A DNA stretch of 14,840 nt from Clostridium sp. CAG:253 (GTDB taxonomy: Bacteria; Bacillota; Clostridia; Lachnospirales; Lachnospiraceae). Each line of letters begins with the position of its first letter. Within the stretch, counting starts at the first letter, position 1. Under the pieces are notes generated by a model. The model saw nothing but the letters and a program-made list of their open reading frames with translations, did no database searches and was not told the origin of the DNA. The stretch is from positions 198-15,037 of the forward strand of contig FR887323.1 of NCBI GenBank assembly GCA_000436755.1, in the 5' to 3' direction. Below are positions 1 through 6,961 of the stretch, piece by piece. Both the position numbers and the translations under genes were made by a program.

Positions 1-47
1 ACAGAATCTCCCCTACATCCACATTCTCTTCCGATAGTTATTATCAT
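1..47 (-). CDS. Cytidylate kinase-like protein, N-terminal fragment
   Basis: Only the first 15 codons are present; the gene runs off the left edge. The minus-strand ATG at 47 is preceded by AAAGGAG nine bases upstream, a convincing ribosome binding site. The visible peptide starts MIITIGRECGCRGDS. It resembles the N-terminus of cytidylate kinase-like P-loop proteins of Clostridia, where a short beta strand (IITIGRE) leads into a glycine-rich nucleotide-binding loop. The usual loop is closer to GSGG; here it reads GCRG, so the loop is atypical or the family call is wrong. It lies 79 bases downstream of lrgB on the same strand with no clear terminator between, so it may share that transcript. 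Seen: RBS, start and short peptide. Inferred: family. Confidence 0.5.
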   Translation of the reverse strand, partial: MIITIGRECGCRGDS

Positions 48-126
48 AGTAATTCACTCCTTTCCCAAACCACAGACTTTGACCCGCAGGCACAAAGCCA
101 CTTCCATTTTTTTAAATCAAAAATTT

Positions 127-831
127 TTATATAAAATTGGCAAAGATTGAAGCTCCGACAACAGTTATAATTCCGGCTACGGCAATTGATAAACTGCTCA
201 TTGCCCCCTCAATCTCTCCCATCTCCATTGCCTTTGCCGTTCCTATGGCATGCGACGCTGAACCTATCGCAAGCCCCTTTGCAATTGGCTCAGTTATCCT
301 GAAAATCTTACATAAAAACTCAGCTAATATATTTCCAAGAACTCCTGTTACGATAATTACAGCAACTGTAATAGTAACATAACCTCCAAGCTCCTCAGAA
401 ACTCCCATACCTATTGCTGTTGTGATAGACTTAGGTAGCATTGTAACATATTCCTTATGAGATAATGACATCAGCTTTGACAAAACAAATACAGTCAAAA
501 GACTTGTCAAAACACCGGACAAAATGCCGGTCAGAACTGCTTTCCAATGTTTTTTTAACAGCTCTATCTGCTCATATAATGGAATGGCAAGACAGACTGT
601 AGCCGGTGTGAGAAACCAGCTTAAATATACTGCACCTTTATTATATGTGTCGTAGTCGACATCAGCGATAACAAGCACAACAATAGTAACTGCTATAGAC
701 ACCAACAGCGGATTAAATATGCTAAGATGTGTTTTCCTTTTCAAAAACATTCCAAATGCATATGCCAAAAGGCTTAAAGTTACTCCGGCAAATGCTGATA
801 TTTCAAAAAATTCATTTAATTTAATGCTCAT
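127..831 (-). CDS. lrgB: LrgB/CidB/YsbB-family membrane protein
   Basis: This 234-residue protein is hydrophobic throughout, with about six to seven predicted membrane segments and length typical of the family. The family hallmark lies at about residues 180-215: GLAIGSASHAIGTAKAMEMG, followed by EGAMSSLSIAVAG. An earlier conserved block, KSITTAIGMGVSEELGG, lies at about residues 134-150. LrgB partners with LrgA. The pair was first described in Staphylococcus as modulating murein hydrolase activity and autolysis. Homologous pairs in Bacillus subtilis (PftAB/YsbAB) and Streptococcus mutans are linked to pyruvate transport, which is the reading I favour given the operator upstream. The start ATG lies inside the end of lrgA with an 11-base overlap and a GAAGGAGG site six bases upstream, so translation is probably coupled. 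No intrinsic terminator is evident after the stop. Confidence 0.9.
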   Translation of the reverse strand: MSIKLNEFFEISAFAGVTLSLLAYAFGMFLKRKTHLSIFNPLLVSIAVTIVVLVIADVDYDTYNKGAVYLSWFLTPATVCLAIPLYEQIELLKKHWKAVLTGILSGVLTSLLTVFVLSKLMSLSHKEYVTMLPKSITTAIGMGVSEELGGYVTITVAVIIVTGVLGNILAEFLCKIFRITEPIAKGLAIGSASHAIGTAKAMEMGEIEGAMSSLSIAVAGIITVVGASIFANFI

Positions 832-1195
832 AATGAGCCTCCTTCATCTGTTTTTTTAATCGTATAAGGAACTGAGTCACCACTCCGCTGACACCCATAA
901 CCGTGAATACACACGCAATTGTTATTATACTCACAGGAATAAGAACAGGTTTTAACGCTCCCCAGGATGACATAAGTCCCACTCCTGCAGGTATAAACAT
1001 AACAGGCATTGTCGCAATCAAAAATTTTCCTGCTTCTCTGACACTCTCAAGTTTTATAATCCCTGTCATAAGACCCACAAAAAGTATAACCATACCATAA
1101 ATGCTGGCAGGAACAGGAAGCGGAAGCAGGTACTTCAAAACCTCTCCTATCATTGAAATTGCGATAATAATAAGAAACTGTTTTAAATACTTCAT
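821..1195 (-). CDS. lrgA: LrgA/CidA/YsbA-family holin-like membrane protein
   Basis: A small hydrophobic protein of 124 residues with four predicted membrane segments (roughly residues 6-24, 31-48, 58-78 and 83-109) and a basic, polar C-terminal tail. The block PLPVPASIYGMVILF around residues 26-40 matches the LrgA/CidA signature of a Pro-rich turn followed by a Gly in helix two. It is the partner of LrgB, encoded directly downstream with an 11-base overlap, and the two are expected to form one membrane complex. Two ATG codons are adjacent (1198 and 1195). The AAGGAG site is only two bases from the first but five from the second, so I chose 1195. Transcription should start near 1259 from a consensus promoter, with a palindromic operator across the start point. 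Whether the role is autolysis control or pyruvate transport cannot be read from the protein alone. Confidence 0.9.
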   Translation of the reverse strand: MKYLKQFLIIIAISMIGEVLKYLLPLPVPASIYGMVILFVGLMTGIIKLESVREAGKFLIATMPVMFIPAGVGLMSSWGALKPVLIPVSIITIACVFTVMGVSGVVTQFLIRLKKQMKEAHYEH

Positions 1196-1225
1196 CATTT
1201 CTCCTTTTTATTTTTTCTTAGTTTG

Positions 1226-1250
1226 TTTAGAATAATTTAATCATTCTAAA
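1226..1250. promoter_or_regulatory. Second dyad in lrgA leader, TTTAGAAT-N9-ATTCTAAA
   Basis: A perfect 8-base inverted repeat with a 9-base AT-rich spacer. It lies just downstream of the predicted lrgAB start point and its right arm overlaps the PdhR-box-like palindrome by two bases. The arms are one helical turn plus apart, as for a dimeric DNA-binding protein. It could equally form a weak hairpin in the leader RNA. No named regulator is recognised. Confidence 0.4.
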
Positions 1251-1265
1251 TTGGTTCTACCAATT
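1249..1265. promoter_or_regulatory. PdhR-box-like palindrome over lrgAB start site
   Basis: The minus strand reads AATTGGT-AGA-ACCAATT, a perfect 7-base inverted repeat with a 3-base centre. Both half-sites are identical to those of the E. coli PdhR box (AATTGGT-N3-ACCAATT), and the core TGGT-N3-ACCA is the usual target of FadR-subfamily GntR regulators. It abuts the -10 box (1266-1271) and covers the predicted start at about 1259, the position expected of a repressor site. The regulator itself is not encoded in the window. Confidence 0.6.
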
Positions 1266-1293
1266 ATTATATTCTTTTTTTATATCATGTCAA
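1266..1293 (-). promoter_or_regulatory. lrgAB sigma-A promoter
   Basis: On the minus strand, -35 TTGACA (1293-1288) and -10 TATAAT (1271-1266) are both perfect consensus, separated by 16 bases that include an A-run. The predicted start is near 1259, giving a leader of about 63 bases before lrgA. This strong promoter is overlaid by the palindrome at 1249-1265, suggesting it is normally repressed. Confidence 0.75.
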
Positions 1294-1387
1294 GAAATAT
1301 CAAAGTAGAATTATTTTCGCTGTGGCTTTTTAACGCAGAAATTGACATAAACTTTCCGTCTCATGGACGGTCACTGCCTATAACAAT

Positions 1388-1424
1388 AAAAAAGATTTAC
1401 AGCTTCTAAAAACCGTAAATCTTT
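1388..1424 (-). terminator. Intrinsic terminator of the ferredoxin gene
   Basis: Arms at 1391-1402 and 1413-1424 pair over 12 bases (AAAGATTTACGG with CTGTAAATCTTT on the minus strand, one G-U pair) around a 10-base loop. They are followed on the minus strand by a run of six T. It lies 35 bases beyond the ferredoxin stop and insulates that gene from lrgAB. Confidence 0.85.
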
Positions 1425-1459
1425 CCAATCTGTATATAATTAGTATTACCTGCTGTGTT

Positions 1460-1645
1460 TTACTCCCATTCTATCGCATTTACCGGACAGGAATCTATTG
1501 CCTCCTGTACAGCATCCTTTGTTTCTTCTGAAACAGTATTGTATACCTCCGCTTTTCCATCATCATTCATCCGAAAAACTTCATCAACCGTACTTGTACA
1601 CAATCCGCATCCTATGCAGACATCCTGCGATACAATTGCATTCAT
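1460..1645 (-). CDS. Small [4Fe-4S] ferredoxin
   Basis: An acidic 61-residue protein with the ferredoxin fold signature. Cys10, Cys13 and Cys16 lie in CIGCGLC and the fourth ligand, Cys53, in DSCPVNAIEW. The fourth Cys of a two-cluster CxxCxxCxxxCP motif is absent (Val20), so it should bind a single [4Fe-4S] cluster, like the Thermotoga or Bacillus one-cluster ferredoxins. The Cys pair that forms a disulfide in the Thermotoga protein is also missing. It serves as a soluble low-potential one-electron carrier; the partner enzymes cannot be deduced here because neighbours are not redox enzymes. The gene appears monocistronic: it has GGAGG seven bases before ATG, its own promoter at 1667-1696 and a terminator at 1388-1424. 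Confidence 0.93.
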   Translation of the reverse strand: MNAIVSQDVCIGCGLCTSTVDEVFRMNDDGKAEVYNTVSEETKDAVQEAIDSCPVNAIEWE

Positions 1646-1666
1646 ATTATATTTCCTCCAAACTTC

Positions 1667-1696
1667 ATTATATAAATATTATGATATTGGGGTCAA
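1667..1696 (-). promoter_or_regulatory. Candidate promoter of the ferredoxin gene
   Basis: On the minus strand, -35 TTGACC (1696-1691) and -10 TATAAT (1672-1667) are separated by 18 bases. The implied start lies just before the GGAGG site, giving a very short leader of about 15 bases. The -35 box sits in the right arm of a GGGGT...ACCCC dyad (1689-1712). Confidence 0.55.
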
Positions 1697-1712
1697 AAAA
1701 ATATTTTACCCC
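1689..1712. repeat. GGGGT/ACCCC inverted repeat at the ferredoxin -35 box
   Basis: GGGGT (1689-1693) and ACCCC (1708-1712) are complementary and the interior contains A-run and T-run segments that can extend the stem. G/C runs stand out in this very AT-rich gap. It lies 40 bases after the MCP stop but lacks a T tract on the minus strand, so a terminator role is doubtful; an operator over the ferredoxin promoter is the alternative. Confidence 0.4.
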
Positions 1713-1752
1713 TTGCATTATAGTATTCCACTTTCATAATAATTTATACATG

Positions 1753-2751
1753 TTAGTTCAGTTCATCTCTTATTTTCTTTACAAGAGGTCCCGCCTGCTC
1801 CATCATATTTGATATATCTTCATATAAAAATCCCTTTTTGGTAGTCATGCTCTTAAAGCCGTCTATCTTACGCATTACATTTTCATATCTTTCATTATTT
1901 GATTCCATATCATTTCTTATGTCATTTACCTGTGTACTGCATCTTTCAACAGCCTGTGTAATGCCCGCTCTCGCAGTCTGTGTCTCTGAAACAGAATCAA
2001 CTATATCCATAAATACATCCTGGGCTTTGTTCATCTGACTCTTTGTTGAATCTAATGTCTCATTTGCACTTTTTATCGAATCAGTAAGTCTTTCCGAACT
2101 GCTTTCAAGTCCCTCTATGCTCTTGTCAACATCCGCGACAAGCTCCTTTATATTATGTGAAAGCCCTGTAACTTCCTGTGCAACAACCGCAAATCCTTTG
2201 CCATGTTCACCTGCCCTTGCAGCTTCAATAGATGCATTTAAAGCAAGCAGGTTTGTCTTGTTAGCGACAGCTATAATTCCTGCCATGGCTGTTTTTATCT
2301 CATCAAAACGTGCTCTGAACTCATCATATATTGCAGAAATATTCTTAAATTCATCCTCCACGTCATTTGTGCTGCTTATGAGTAAATTCATGTCATCACG
2401 TGCATTTTCGGATTGTTCATTGATATTATTTATCATATCATTAAAATCACCTGACATATTTTCAATGTTAATAAATTCGTCTCCAAAATCTGAAATTGTC
2501 TCATGAAATGCTCTATTATCATTAAGCACATCCTCATAAGCCTGTTTAACTTTGTCAATTTCCGTAATTGATTTGATTTCCTCATCAGCCAAAGCTTCTT
2601 TCTTTTCAAGCACAACCCTACTCAGATACTCCATAGAATCAAGATATTCACTTACATCTTTTCCCACTGTTTTCACATTATGTGCATTTGCACCGCCATC
2701 ATTTTTTAATTCAGGCAAATTTTTTTCCATTTTTCTCTTTCTTCCAAACAT
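1753..2751 (-). CDS. Soluble methyl-accepting chemotaxis-type signalling protein
   Basis: The protein (332 residues from the chosen start) has a C-terminal MCP signalling domain. The hairpin tip, about residues 158-194, reads [20 protein letters not shown] then [16 protein letters not shown], the region that contacts CheA and CheW in known receptors. The rest is heptad-rich and mostly coiled coil. There is no membrane segment, HAMP domain or recognisable ligand domain in the first ~90 residues, so it should be cytosolic and receive its signal from a partner. The likely partner is the FIST protein encoded 87 bases upstream on the same strand. Start choice: the frame is open to 2772, but GAGGG at 2764-2760 is eight bases from the ATG at 2751 and no good site precedes the earlier ATGs. 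The N-terminus MFGRKRK is strongly basic. Confidence 0.88.
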   Translation of the reverse strand: MFGRKRKMEKNLPELKNDGGANAHNVKTVGKDVSEYLDSMEYLSRVVLEKKEALADEEIKSITEIDKVKQAYEDVLNDNRAFHETISDFGDEFINIENMSGDFNDMINNINEQSENARDDMNLLISSTNDVEDEFKNISAIYDEFRARFDEIKTAMAGIIAVANKTNLLALNASIEAARAGEHGKGFAVVAQEVTGLSHNIKELVADVDKSIEGLESSSERLTDSIKSANETLDSTKSQMNKAQDVFMDIVDSVSETQTARAGITQAVERCSTQVNDIRNDMESNNERYENVMRKIDGFKSMTTKKGFLYEDISNMMEQAGPLVKKIRDELN

Positions 2752-2838
2752 ACTTTTAACCCTCATTTCCATAAATCAAATACTCATCTACTATCAATAA
2801 TTACATAGCTATTTAGATAAATTTTCCTATATCTTTCT

Positions 2839-3927
2839 CTACTCAAATACAGCACAAACCATAGTCTGATTTACATGCTGATTATTAAACTGTTCTCCAC
2901 CGCCTATAATTCCGACATGATTTCCAAGTTCTGCCATATCATGTACATATGTATCAAAATATTTTTCCTGCTGATATAACAAATACCTGTATATACAATC
3001 AATTGAAAATACAAGTGATATTTTTGAAAATGAAGCTTTTATGCTCTCTCTGTTACTTTGCTCAATCTCCTTATAATCACCTAATGACAGGAAATATATA
3101 CAATCATTTTTGTTAATTCTCTTATAATTATACAATGCACCTCTTGAATCCATATCCATCATAGAAGAAATATAAACCTCTTCTCCAACAGCACGTCCCA
3201 TCGGATTGTTAAAAACATTCTCAACTATCTTGTTCTTTGGAACTCCTACCTCATTGCTGTATACATCGGCAGCCGGTCTGCCGTCAAACTCTATAACCGC
3301 TTTCTTTAAAGTATCAACTTTACTTGCAAAATGATATTTATCTGTCTTTTTCTCATATATATTTTCTTTAAATACACCCACTTTTCCTGTCGTGTTTTTG
3401 ATAATTGCATAGACGCATGCATCCTCAAAAACTCTGCCATTGTATGCAACAACAGGCTTCTTTCCGTCGGGTACACCAAACACTGTACCTCCGGCAAGTT
3501 TTACTCCCCTCTTCTCGAGACATGAATTGAATGTCGTGACAAGTTTTTCCTCATCATTGGTGCAAAATTCAATACATACGGTATTTTCTCTGCCTGGAGA
3601 AACCCTGTTTACCTTTTCATTTATCTCTCCTATCGCTGCAACCGGACATAAACTTATATCCCTTATAACACCGCATTCTGTTTTGGCATCATCATATAAA
3701 CCGAGCACTACTAAAGAATCATCCCCATACTCTCCGTTTGCCAGTTTTGTTCCGAGAGTTCCAATACAAGGTATACCTTGAAATTTCTGTGCCAAAATCT
3801 CTGCTGTCTCTCTTATTTGAGAAAATGAACTCAAAAATATTATCGCTGACGGGTTTCCAATCCCGTTAACAGCGTCCCTAACTGCATCCTTAACATTTCC
3901 TTTTCCAATCCCTACATATGATCTCAT
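2839..3927 (-). CDS. FIST-domain sensory protein
   Basis: The 362-residue protein matches FIST_N plus FIST_C. Residues 1-200 carry the N-terminal pattern (GIGKGNVKDAVRDAV, then SAIIFLSSFSQ and CIGTLGTKLANGEYGDDSLV). The C-terminal part, about 215-362, ends with GGGEQFNNQHVNQTMVCAVF, close to the usual FIST_C ending of G-E-x-hydrophobic followed by HxNQT. FIST domains are predicted small-ligand sensors, possibly for amino acids, found attached to or beside MCPs, cyclases and kinases. No membrane helix or signal peptide is seen, so it acts in the cytosol. GGAGGG lies five bases before the ATG. The soluble MCP-type protein follows on the same strand with no terminator between, implying an operon in which this protein supplies ligand detection. 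Ligand and output are unknown. Confidence 0.87.
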   Translation of the reverse strand: MRSYVGIGKGNVKDAVRDAVNGIGNPSAIIFLSSFSQIRETAEILAQKFQGIPCIGTLGTKLANGEYGDDSLVVLGLYDDAKTECGVIRDISLCPVAAIGEINEKVNRVSPGRENTVCIEFCTNDEEKLVTTFNSCLEKRGVKLAGGTVFGVPDGKKPVVAYNGRVFEDACVYAIIKNTTGKVGVFKENIYEKKTDKYHFASKVDTLKKAVIEFDGRPAADVYSNEVGVPKNKIVENVFNNPMGRAVGEEVYISSMMDMDSRGALYNYKRINKNDCIYFLSLGDYKEIEQSNRESIKASFSKISLVFSIDCIYRYLLYQQEKYFDTYVHDMAELGNHVGIIGGGEQFNNQHVNQTMVCAVFE

Positions 3928-3986
3928 TTATCCCTCCGTCTAATGTCAAATATACTACACTTGTGTTGTTTTTAACAAATAACATA

Positions 3987-4011
3987 TTAAGTATAAACTA
4001 TATACACTTAA
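3987..4011. promoter_or_regulatory. Dyad centred on candidate FIST-operon -10 box
   Basis: TTAAGTATA and TACACTTAA form a 9-base inverted repeat with one mismatch around a 7-base centre that is the candidate -10 hexamer. A dimeric regulator bound here would block the promoter. The region is very AT-rich, so chance is a real alternative. Confidence 0.35.
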
Positions 4012-4024
4012 GTTTAAAGTCCAA
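3997..4024 (-). promoter_or_regulatory. Candidate promoter of FIST-MCP operon
   Basis: On the minus strand, TTGGAC (4024-4019) is 16 bases from TATAGT (4002-3997). A weaker alternative, TTGTTA with TATATT 18 bases later, lies closer to the gene. I saw no sigma-28-type flagellar promoter (TAAA with CCGATAA), so control with the flagellar regulon is not supported. Confidence 0.4.
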
Positions 4025-4085
4025 AAATTTTAATTTCACTGTATACATATATAAATTATCACTATAAAAAAATAAATCCGTATAC

Positions 4086-4132
4086 AAAAAAGAGTATCAC
4101 TGTTAGATAATTTAAAACAGTTTTACTCTTTT
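4086..4132 (-). terminator. Intrinsic terminator after amidase gene
   Basis: Arms at 4088-4096 and 4124-4132 pair over nine bases (AAAAGAGTA with TACTCTTTT). Inside them, after a 3x3 internal loop, CTGTT pairs with AACAG. On the minus strand the hairpin is followed by T residues. The 5' arm includes the amidase stop codon, so this ends the guaB-amidase transcript. Confidence 0.75.
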
Positions 4133-4815
4133 CTATATTTCAAAATATAATTTTTAATCTGATTTCTAAGTCTGTTCCATTTATCCGGGTTGTTCACATA
4201 ATAAAGCGGGCAGAGTTTACCTGTAACATCATAATGTCTGATAATGTCAGAATTTTCAATTTGGTATTTCGCACACAACCATCCCGCAAGCTTTATAACA
4301 GAGTTGTACGTTTTTTTTGAAAATTTACCTGAACTGTCCGGATGACAGCATTCGATAGATATTGTGTCTGAATTTCTATTATTTGAAGCATATGAAATCT
4401 CATTTAACGGAATACATTGTATAATAGTTCCGTCCAATCCGATTATAAAATGACTGCTCACTTTATTTGCCGTATCATCAGATAAGTTTTTTCTGCTCTC
4501 AAAATAATTTCTGTTTGCCATCGCATCGGTTCCCGGATTTGCCGTATAATGTATAACTATACCTTTTATTTTTCTAAGCTTTATTCCCGGTCTTGAATTT
4601 TTATTTACAGTAAGCAATGCCTTTTTCACATTTGGTTTTGGAACGACATACTGTTCATAATTTATTCTGCTGCTCTTGGTGCCGCTTTTTTGGGTAATTG
4701 CAGATTTTACAAGCATAAATACGACTGTCATTATAATGCATATAACAACAGCCGTACCCCACATTTTTAATACTTTCAATCTGCGGCGACGCTTCGCTTT
4801 TGAAAGTTTCTTCAT
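4123..4815 (-). CDS. Membrane-anchored N-acetylmuramoyl-L-alanine amidase
   Basis: A 230-residue protein with a very basic N-terminus (KKLSKAKRRRRLK), one membrane segment at about 18-37, and an Amidase_2/PGRP-type domain from about 80 to 210. Zinc ligands expected for the family are visible: His89 in GIVIHYTANPG, and His194 and Cys202 in IIRHYDVTGKLCP. Glu155 in TISIECC and His122 in SSHFIIGLDG fit the conserved core. The enzyme should cleave the lactyl-amide bond between muramic acid and L-alanine in peptidoglycan, tethered outside the membrane. Absence of SH3 or peptidoglycan-binding repeats suggests the membrane anchor provides localisation. The gene starts 5 bases after the guaB stop, with GGAG in the last guaB codons and AGGA nearer the start, so it depends on the guaB transcript. 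Substrate details are inferred from family. Confidence 0.88.
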   Translation of the reverse strand: MKKLSKAKRRRRLKVLKMWGTAVVICIIMTVVFMLVKSAITQKSGTKSSRINYEQYVVPKPNVKKALLTVNKNSRPGIKLRKIKGIVIHYTANPGTDAMANRNYFESRKNLSDDTANKVSSHFIIGLDGTIIQCIPLNEISYASNNRNSDTISIECCHPDSSGKFSKKTYNSVIKLAGWLCAKYQIENSDIIRHYDVTGKLCPLYYVNNPDKWNRLRNQIKNYILKYRKE

Positions 4816-4820
4816 ATATC

Positions 4821-6308
<1,488 letters not shown>

Positions 6309-6322
6309 TCATATATTCTAAA

Positions 6323-6368
6323 TAGTACAATATACCACTGACTAAATTGCCAATGGTGTATTGTACTA
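6323..6368. promoter_or_regulatory. 46-base dyad overlapping guaB promoter
   Basis: Arms of 18 bases (6323-6340 and 6351-6368) surround a 10-base centre. TAGTACAATATACCACTG matches the reverse complement of the other arm at 16 of 18 positions. The dyad begins at the last base of the predicted -10 hexamer and runs 45 bases into the leader. If transcribed from that promoter only part of the stem would be in RNA, favouring a DNA operator. Read-through from upstream genes would give the full hairpin. It has no T tract, so it is not an intrinsic terminator. Confidence 0.6.
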
Positions 6369-6397
6369 GTATATAACACTATTTTTATGCTTGTCAA
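6368..6397 (-). promoter_or_regulatory. Candidate guaB promoter
   Basis: On the minus strand, a perfect -35 TTGACA (6397-6392) is 18 bases from TATACT (6373-6368). The implied start is near 6361, about 80 bases before the guaB ATG. The dyad at 6323-6368 covers the start point. Confidence 0.6.
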
Positions 6398-6437
6398 TAT
6401 CGACTTTGCTTTATATTAAAAACCAAACCATAATGAT

Positions 6438-6938
6438 TTATACATCCTGCACTTTGCTTCTTCCCTTCAATTTCATGAGTTCAAGCATTCTTTCATCAGG
6501 AGTAAATCTAATTCTCTCTTTTCCCTTGTCACCAAGTACAACTGCAATGTAATGCTTATCTCCAGGCATTCTCGAAGAATAGTCCTCCATAGGAAGATTT
6601 CTTGAATTGTATAAAACAGGTGCTTCCTCCGGTGCAACCAGTTCTACTTTTTCCATATCAATTCTTTTTTTGTGTTTTCTTCTCTCGCCGTTGATTATTA
6701 AATCAAAGTCTATCTGACCATCAACAAACACATATTCATACGCCACATTTTTCTTTGGCAAAAAATAAATAATCATTGCATCAACAATAAAAACAAATAT
6801 CAAAAGATACAAACTCTTTAAAACCATTAAATCAAATACTACCAAAAATAAACATAAGAAAATCAGTCCCCATCTGACTGCCGTTCTTTTAGGCGATGGT
6901 TTCGCCTTCAAATAAGTTTCTGAATATAATTCTTCCAT
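6438..6938 (-). CDS. Small membrane protein of unknown function
   Basis: I do not recognise this 166-residue protein with certainty; it resembles an uncharacterised Lachnospiraceae family (possibly DUF6106). It has a short polar N-terminus (MEELYSETYLKAKPSPKRTA), two closely spaced membrane helices at about 22-40 and 43-62, and then a soluble domain of about 100 residues rich in charged residues. With a short loop between the helices, both termini should lie on the same side, probably the cytosol. The soluble part has alternating strands (AYEYVFVDGQIDFDLIING, VELVAP, HYIAVVLGDKGKERIRFTP), suggesting a small beta-rich, PH-like fold, which is an inference from pattern only. AGGA lies eight bases before the ATG. 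It follows the acyltransferase gene by 14-23 bases on the same strand, so the two are likely co-expressed. Confidence 0.7.
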   Translation of the reverse strand: MEELYSETYLKAKPSPKRTAVRWGLIFLCLFLVVFDLMVLKSLYLLIFVFIVDAMIIYFLPKKNVAYEYVFVDGQIDFDLIINGERRKHKKRIDMEKVELVAPEEAPVLYNSRNLPMEDYSSRMPGDKHYIAVVLGDKGKERIRFTPDERMLELMKLKGRSKVQDV

Positions 6939-6961
6939 TGTATGCTTCCTCTCTCTTATTT

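Noticed and set aside
65..110. Terminator after lrgB
   Set aside because: A weak seven-pair stem with a G-U pair (GGCTTTG with CAAAGTC on the minus strand) is not followed by T residues, so read-through into the next gene cannot be excluded.
1340..1380. Small CCGTC/GACGG hairpin between the ferredoxin terminator and the lrgAB promoter
   Set aside because: Only five base pairs, no T tract and no associated gene; not distinguishable from chance.
1689..1712. Intrinsic terminator for the FIST-MCP operon
   Set aside because: The stem is plausible but no T tract follows on the minus strand; kept only as an unexplained dyad.
1455..1812. Two plus-strand frames across the ferredoxin gene and MCP end
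   Set aside because: They are antisense to a clear ferredoxin gene, its promoter and the MCP C-terminus, and their products match nothing recognisable.
2117..2800. Plus- and minus-strand frames inside the MCP-type gene
   Set aside because: Ser- and Leu-rich translations of coiled-coil coding sequence in the wrong frame, without ribosome sites.
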